Shown: positions 59,138 to 64,000 of the stretch, one piece after another | Numbering within the stretch: position 1 is the stretch's first letter | Layout of the letters: each line of letters starts with the position of its first letter | Assembly (NCBI RefSeq): GCF_044502415.1 | Contig: NZ_CP172402.1 | Reading direction: 5' to 3' (one strand) | DNA length: 64,000 nucleotides | Origin: Haloimpatiens lingqiaonensis | GTDB taxonomy: Bacteria; Bacillota; Clostridia; Clostridiales; Clostridiaceae | Made by a program: the position numbers and the translations under genes | Notes under the pieces: generated by a model | Seen by the model: only the letters and a program-made list of their open reading frames with translations | Told to the model about the DNA's origin: nothing | Databases searched by the model: none

Positions 59138-61301
59138 GCTCTTAGGCAATCACAAATTATGGAATTTATTAGAAAGATTTGTGTTTTTGTTGTTTATAGC
59201 TATTTTTGTTTTTTTTATTTTGATAAATTCAGCTATATCTTCTATTCATTCAAAAAAACAATATATATATAATGCACAACATACATTAACAGAAACAAAT
59301 TCAAAACTTGATATTATGAATAATTTCCAAAATAACAAATCTGACACTAGTTGGATAGATTTTAATTCATGGATATCACTTTGTGCAAGACCTAGCAATT
59401 TATCTATTTACAAGAATACTAATAAACTCAGCATATTGTCTGAAAAATCTCAAGAGGAACTTAATAAGTTTAGCAAAAATTTTAAGCTTACTAGTGATAA
59501 TAAAGATTTTAGCAGGTTGGTTAAGTTTATAATAATTGATAAAAGCAAGCTTACATTCATTACCAACGACATTGATAATATGGATTTTATTTCAAAAAAT
59601 ATTAAGGCATTTTCTCAGGAGGATGGCCAATTTTACACTTATGTTTCTAGTAAAGGTAAGTGGTACAATTTGTCCTATGATTCATCTTCAGCACCTGCTG
59701 GAAACTATGATAATTCAACTATTATACACAATCCTGAAAATTTTGTAGAAGCCTATTGGTTTCCGCAAAACTATGTGTATTCTAGGGAAGATAATTTTGT
59801 TATAGAAGATTTATTTAACCAAGCAAATGATAATTTTATGTCTTATAAGAATTCTTTGACACAAGATATTGCAAATAGGAATAGAGAAATAACTATATAT
59901 AAGGTATTCATAGTTCTATACGGCATTGGTATTTTTGTAATTTTACTTTCCCTTTATCATTTAGGAAGGAAGCGAATTCTTAATGGATTAAAAAATAACT
60001 TTATATGGAAGTTTTTTATATCCATAGACAACAAATTTCAAAACAAAAGCTTTATTTTTAAAGTTATAAGCTATGTATTCCTAACTTTGTTAACCATATT
60101 TGTGGCGTTTATTAGCCTTTTTTCCTTTGGAATTCTATTTGTTGTCTTCATTCCTTGGGCATTTGTATATTTAGTATTTATATTCCCTAAAATAATTAAA
60201 GCTTTGAAGTATTTAGATGCTATAATAAAGGGCGCAGATAAGATAACTAGCGGTGATTTGAATCATGTTATTCCTGAAAAAGGAGATAAGTCTTTGGTTT
60301 CTCTTGCGGAAAATATAAATAAAATTAATAGAGGATTTAAGGTGTCCATTGAGGATCAAATAAAGAACGAGAAACTAAAAAGCCAGCTAGTGGCTAATGT
60401 ATCCCACGATTTGAAAACTCCTCTTACTTCTATAATAAATTATACGGATATACTGCTTAGGGAGGATATTTCCCAGGAGGAAAGAGAAGAATATTTAAAG
60501 ATTCTCTATAGAAAGGGTTTGAAGCTTAAAAAGCTTATAGATGATTTGTTTCAAATATCCAAAATAAATAGTGGCAAGGTGGATTTGAATAAGGAAAATG
60601 TGGATGTTATAGAGCTTTTAAATCAGTCTATTGCAGAATACTCAGATACAGAAATTTATAATGACAAAAATTTGAATTTTATTATTAGACCTTTTAGGGA
60701 TAGTATTGAGATGCCTTTGGATGGAAATAAAATGTCCAGAGTTTTCGAAAATATAATAAATAATGTTTTAAAATATTCTCTAAAGAACACTAGAGTTTAT
60801 GTGGATATTGAACCTCTGGATGGTTATGGTACTATAAATTATAATAGTCCTCTAAATGCTAGAAATGTTGTAAGTGACAACAGCATCACTAATAATGAAT
60901 GCATGTCTTCAGAAAATAATTCTACTATAGTTACTAGAAATAACTCTAGTATAGTTAATGAAAATAATTCTAGTATGGTTAATGGAATTAATTCTAGTAT
61001 GGTTAATGAAAATAATTCTAGTATGGTTAATAGAAATAATTCTAGTATAGTTAATGAAAATAACTCTAGTATGGTTGCTGGAATTAGAATAATATTTAAG
61101 AATATATCTGCTGCTGCGTTGAACTTTGACAGGAATGAAATTTTTGAGAGATTTACTCGTGGTGACGAATCTAGAAATTCACATATTGACGGCAACGGCT
61201 TAGGCCTCGCTATAGCTAAGAGTATAGTTGAGCTGCATGGTGGAAAAATGTATGTGGATTTTGATGGTGATCTTTTTAAGTCTATTATTGAGTTGAAGTA
61301 A
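59115..61301 (+). CDS. Sensor histidine kinase with an Asn/Ser repeat insertion in the ATPase domain
   Basis: The 728-residue product has a first helix near 20-40, an extracytoplasmic domain (about 45-255), then helices near 260-285 and 310-360. HAMP region follows, then HisKA with VSHDLKTPLTSIINYTDILL (His near 430). HATPase N-box is VFENIINNVLKYS (near 545) and the G-box is DGNGLGLAIAKS (near 695). Between them, where homologues have a short loop, are about 80 residues dominated by NNSSMVNE octads. The rest of the domain (GIRIIFKNIS, EIFERFTRGDESR) is normal, so it may still be active. The start is TTG at 59115 or 59127, inside the regulator gene. Confidence 0.9.
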   Translation: MDIKLKNKLLGNHKLWNLLERFVFLLFIAIFVFFILINSAISSIHSKKQYIYNAQHTLTETNSKLDIMNNFQNNKSDTSWIDFNSWISLCARPSNLSIYKNTNKLSILSEKSQEELNKFSKNFKLTSDNKDFSRLVKFIIIDKSKLTFITNDIDNMDFISKNIKAFSQEDGQFYTYVSSKGKWYNLSYDSSSAPAGNYDNSTIIHNPENFVEAYWFPQNYVYSREDNFVIEDLFNQANDNFMSYKNSLTQDIANRNREITIYKVFIVLYGIGIFVILLSLYHLGRKRILNGLKNNFIWKFFISIDNKFQNKSFIFKVISYVFLTLLTIFVAFISLFSFGILFVVFIPWAFVYLVFIFPKIIKALKYLDAIIKGADKITSGDLNHVIPEKGDKSLVSLAENINKINRGFKVSIEDQIKNEKLKSQLVANVSHDLKTPLTSIINYTDILLREDISQEEREEYLKILYRKGLKLKKLIDDLFQISKINSGKVDLNKENVDVIELLNQSIAEYSDTEIYNDKNLNFIIRPFRDSIEMPLDGNKMSRVFENIINNVLKYSLKNTRVYVDIEPLDGYGTINYNSPLNARNVVSDNSITNNECMSSENNSTIVTRNNSSIVNENNSSMVNGINSSMVNENNSSMVNRNNSSIVNENNSSMVAGIRIIFKNISAAALNFDRNEIFERFTRGDESRNSHIDGNGLGLAIAKSIVELHGGKMYVDFDGDLFKSIIELK
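60912..61077 (+). repeat. 24-bp in-frame minisatellite in the kinase gene
   Basis: Units of AATAATTCTAGTATGGTTAA plus four bases (GAAA, GGAA, TAGA or similar) are repeated about seven times. Each encodes NNSSMVNx. Since 24 is a multiple of three, gain or loss of units keeps the frame. Confidence 0.92.
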
Positions 61302-61302
61302 G

Positions 61303-61390
61303 GTAAAAGGATAGGTGCTAGGTACTAGGTGCTAGGTGCTAGGTTCTAGGTTCTAGGTGATAGGTGATAGATGATAGATGAGGTGGGAAA
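61303..61390. repeat. GGTACTA/GGTGCTA heptads and start of composite copy E
   Basis: About ten GGTGCTA-type heptads merge into GGTGATA/GATGATA units after the kinase stop. 61440-61520 then carries TTGATATTTGATATTTC and a GCTGGCTATTGGCAATAAAAG segment related to 30166-30190. Confidence 0.85.
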
Positions 61391-61525
61391 GATAAAACTG
61401 GTGAGGAGTTTTAAGAAAATATAAATTTAAGAAATTCCATAGGAATTTCAACATTAATTGATATTTGATATTTCTATATTTTTGCTGGCTATTGGCAATA
61501 AAAGATTTTTAAAGAGCTAAAAAAA

Positions 61526-61570
61526 AGGCTATAACTACTTCATTTAATGAAACAGTTATAGCCTTTTTAT
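61526..61570 (+). terminator. Terminator of the two-component operon
   Basis: AAGGCTATAACT and AGTTATAGCCTTTTTA pair across ACTTCATTTAATGAAAC, whose TTCATT/AATGAA extends the stem. The hairpin is related to the CATTAAACGAAGTAGTTATAGC segment of the composite repeat at 29830-29860. Confidence 0.8.
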
Positions 61571-61689
61571 AGGATTTTTACCACAATTATTTATTTATAA
61601 TTATTTATTTATAATTATTTATTTACAATTATTTATTTAATTTTATATTATAGAGTAAACATGGATTTTTTATAAACATATACCATTAT

Positions 61690-61815
61690 CCATATATTCT
61701 TATCCTTATACATTCATATACAATTATTATTCATATATATTATTATTCATATATACTATTATCCATATATACTATTATCCATATATACTATTATCCATAT
61801 ATATTATTATTCATA
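61690..61815. repeat. 16-bp tandem repeat in front of the DUF1846 stop
   Basis: Units of ATTATCCATATATACT recur about five times with variants. They lie in the 3' tail of the leftward DUF1846 gene. Confidence 0.85.
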
Positions 61816-61859
61816 TACACTCCTAAAACATATATCCGTGAATGAAATTTTACACTGTA

Positions 61860-63362
61860 TTAGTAATAAAGGTTTTCTGTAGGGTATTCTGGGTCGCAGG
61901 TTACATCTATGCTTAGTCTGCCGAAGGTTTGCTCATCGTTAAGGCTTATGATTGTAGTAGAGTGAGCCTGGCATCCCTTTAACATAGGCAATTTTTCCAT
62001 AGCTACTTGTGCAGTTGGATTTGTAGCTGCACATATGCTAAGAGCTATTAGAACTTCTTCGCAACTTAAAACAGGATTTTTGATTCCTAATGTTTTAGAT
62101 TTTAAATTTATTATAGGTTCAAGTATTACTGGAGAAATAAGGTGAATTTCATCAGAAATATTTGCTAAATACTTAACTGCATTTAAAACTACGGCTGCAG
62201 TTCCATTCATTATATCAGTGCCTTTTCCAGTAAGTATTGTACCATCGTGAAGTTCTAGTGCCACTGCTGGGCAGATTTCGTTTTTGCATGCTTTTTCCTT
62301 TAATTCAGCAGAACGTTGTCTTGCAGGCATTACAACTTTTCTATCCTCTTGTTTTAAATTTAATTCATCCATAATAAGCTTAACTCTTTGTAAAGTTTCT
62401 TTGTCTGTATATCCTTTTTTATATTCGCATTGAGTTTTGAAGTATCTTCTTATTATTTCTTGTCTAGAAGCTTCTTTTACCACTTCATCATCTGTAATTC
62501 CGAAACCAACTCTATTTACACCCATGTCTGTTGGTGATTTGTATATGGATTCTTTTCCTGTTATCTTTTCTATAATTCTCTTAAGCACAGGGAATGTTTC
62601 AATATCTCTATTGTAATTTACTGCCACTTCATTGTAAGCATCGAAGTGGAATGAATCTATCATGTTTACGTCCTTAAGGTCTGCTGTTGCAGCTTCATAG
62701 GCAATGTTTAATGGGTGTTTTAGTGGCACATTCCAAACAGGGAAAGTTTCAAATTTTGAATACCCTGCAACTTTTCCTCTTTTGTATTCATGGTAAAGCT
62801 GACTTAAACATGTAGCTAATTTACCGCTTCCTGGGCCTGGTGCTGTTACTACTACTATAGGTTTTGAAGTTTCAATATATGGATTTTTTCCATATCCTTC
62901 ATCACTTACTATTGTATCTACATCTGTTGGATATCCTTTAGTAGCTCTATGTTTATATACTTTTATTCCTCTACGCTCTAATTTATTTATAAATACAGTG
63001 GTAGCTGGCTGTCCATCGTATCTAGTTATTACAACGCTATTTACCGCTAATTCGTAAGCTCTTAAGTCGTCAATTAGTCTTAAAACGTCCATATCATAAG
63101 TGATACCAAAGTCGCCTCTTATCTTGTTCTTTTCTATATCACCAGCATATACACAAATTACTATCTCAACTTTTTCTTTTAATTTATGAAGAAGTTTTAT
63201 TTTAGCATTTTCATCAAATCCAGGTAAAACCCTCTTTGCATGAAGGTCAAATAAAAGCTTTCCTCCAAATTCTATGTACAATTTGTCGTAATTATTAACT
63301 CTTTCCAAAATGTACTTTGACTGCTCTTCTAAATACTTTTTGTGATCAAATCCTATCTTCAT
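61860..63362 (-). CDS. DUF1846 family protein
   Basis: A conserved cytoplasmic protein of about 500 residues, full-length for the family. It begins MKIGFDHKKYLEEQSKYILE and contains VVVTAPGPGSGKLATCLSQL near 170 (P-loop-like). Further segments are MGVNRVGFGITDDEVV near 285 and PAVALELHDGTILTGKGTDI near 370, close to family consensus. Function is unknown; the family is widespread in clostridia and streptococci. The start at 63362 is chosen because GGTGA lies upstream; a frame opening five codons earlier has its ATG directly after AGG. Monocistronic. Confidence 0.93.
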   Translation of the reverse strand: MKIGFDHKKYLEEQSKYILERVNNYDKLYIEFGGKLLFDLHAKRVLPGFDENAKIKLLHKLKEKVEIVICVYAGDIEKNKIRGDFGITYDMDVLRLIDDLRAYELAVNSVVITRYDGQPATTVFINKLERRGIKVYKHRATKGYPTDVDTIVSDEGYGKNPYIETSKPIVVVTAPGPGSGKLATCLSQLYHEYKRGKVAGYSKFETFPVWNVPLKHPLNIAYEAATADLKDVNMIDSFHFDAYNEVAVNYNRDIETFPVLKRIIEKITGKESIYKSPTDMGVNRVGFGITDDEVVKEASRQEIIRRYFKTQCEYKKGYTDKETLQRVKLIMDELNLKQEDRKVVMPARQRSAELKEKACKNEICPAVALELHDGTILTGKGTDIMNGTAAVVLNAVKYLANISDEIHLISPVILEPIINLKSKTLGIKNPVLSCEEVLIALSICAATNPTAQVAMEKLPMLKGCQAHSTTIISLNDEQTFGRLSIDVTCDPEYPTENLYY

Positions 63363-63384
63363 TTTACGCTTCACCATCCTAAAA

Positions 63385-63620
63385 ATATTTTTACTTTATA
63401 TAATTTTTCAATATATTTTTTGCATATATTTTTTTCAATATATAACTTTACATATATCTTTTACAATATATATCTTTTACAATATATATCTTTTACAATA
63501 TATATCTTTACATATATTTTTTTGCAATATATAACTTTGCATATATTTTTTGCAATATATAACTTTACATATATTTATATTTTTTGCAATATATAATATT
63601 TTATATATAATTTTTCAATA
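63385..63620. repeat. AT-rich tandem repeats (CAATATATATCTTTTA and longer units)
   Basis: About three exact ACAATATATATCTTTT units (63465-63515) are embedded in longer ATATATTTTTTGCAATATATAACTTT-like units. They cover the likely promoter region of the DUF1846 gene. Confidence 0.85.
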
Positions 63621-64000
63621 AAAATAAATATATTTAAACTTATTGTAGTTTTATCCATACATTGTTAGTATGCACTATTTAATAAGATTAAATATATTTT
63701 TAATTGGCCAATTAGCTATATTCCTATGCTTTATAGGGACACTTAATAAGACTTCGGTATTTCCGAATAATCCATGGATTGTATCCTTCATATTAGGATA
63801 CGTATATTAATGAGAATAAATGAATTTTAATGAAGAATTTCTATAGAATTTCTAATAAAATTTAATAATAAAATTTAATAAAAATACAAAGAATAATTCG
63901 AGTAAATTTCTTTGACATTTTATTATCGCATAGTTTTTTGAAATTGTAAATAGTATTTAAGCTTTAAAATTAAAATATAAATTTTCTTTATCTTTAAAAT
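63621..64000. other. Gene-free end of window
   Basis: AT-rich DNA with no recognisable gene. A slightly more GC-rich stretch with a GGTATTTCCG motif and ATCCATGGAT palindrome lies at 63750-63780. Nothing else can be supported. Confidence 0.5.

Noticed and set aside
60839..61195. Leftward 118-codon Leu-rich repeat-like frame
   Set aside because: It is the complement of the kinase minisatellite; the apparent LELFxLTI repeat is a by-product.

Overview
The window looks like chromosome of a low-GC, spore-forming Clostridium (sensu stricto). The evidence is extreme AT richness, strong GGAGG ribosome sites with frequent TTG/GTG starts, cell-wall-binding-repeat (CWB2) proteins, a DUF1657 spore-type protein, and a trxB/glutaredoxin/peroxiredoxin trio of the C. 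pasteurianum kind. I cannot name the species. No rRNA, tRNA or CRISPR array was seen.

Layout. 1-7.4 kb is a scrambled mobile-element region. It has two copies of a REP-associated tyrosine transposase (RAYT), one cut by the window edge, as direct repeats about 4.6 kb apart. Between and beyond them lie galE, an HTH protein, a 3'-truncated comM, a structured REP-like insertion (126 bp, with empty sites available for comparison), an intact IS1182-type element with a CCAG duplication, a 189-bp non-autonomous derivative of that element with a CTGG duplication, and a galE remnant. 7.4-27.1 kb is one leftward exopolysaccharide/capsule locus read from a promoter near 27.25 kb. In transcription order: cpsC-cpsD-cpsB, a frameshifted UDP-sugar 4,6-dehydratase, a PglD-like acetyltransferase, a PglC-like initiating transferase, the NusG paralogue LoaP, a pilin-like protein, a sugar epimerase, GT4, GT4, a Wzy-like polymerase, a glycosyltransferase, GT2, wecB, a pyruvyltransferase, a Wzx-like flippase, GT2 and an F420-type Fe-S reductase. 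The cluster would start a polymer on a diacetamido-trideoxy sugar, extend it with GlcNAc/ManNAc-derived and pyruvylated sugars, flip and polymerise it. Chain length would be set by the CpsBCD phospho-tyrosine system and readthrough by LoaP.

28-36 kb holds a sigma-70 family factor, two small unknown proteins, an MprF-like lysyltransferase, a frameshifted nupC and deoB (nucleoside salvage). 36.8-41.2 kb holds the trxB-grx-prx operon, lrgAB-like genes, a 30-residue membrane peptide and a YetF-like protein. 41-47.4 kb holds a CWB2 amidase, a PAS/degenerate-GGDEF/EAL protein, mscL and an unknown gene. 47.8-54 kb holds DUF1657, a probable type I toxin-antitoxin pair at 48.5-48.95 kb, a glycine-zipper peptide and three envelope proteins (two CWB2-like, one with DUF4396). 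54.3-63.4 kb holds a response-regulator remnant, an asnB pseudogene with two internal deletions, a GNAT, a putative Cys peptidase, a two-component system whose kinase has a minisatellite in its ATPase domain, and a DUF1846 protein.

The spacers are unusual. Many consist of heptanucleotide tandem repeats (AATTGAC, TCAAATA, TAATTCT, GGTACTA, TTAATAA families) and a composite dispersed repeat seen at about 29.6-30.4, 48.1-48.3, 49.5-50.1, 56.1-56.5 and 61.3-61.6 kb.

The best candidates for undescribed biology are the convergent type I toxin-antitoxin locus at 48.5-48.95 kb, the REP/RAYT element with its 126-bp multi-hairpin unit targeted to ATAAA, and the LoaP-controlled capsule operon carrying a pilin-like gene. 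All assignments come from reading the sequence; no database search was run.
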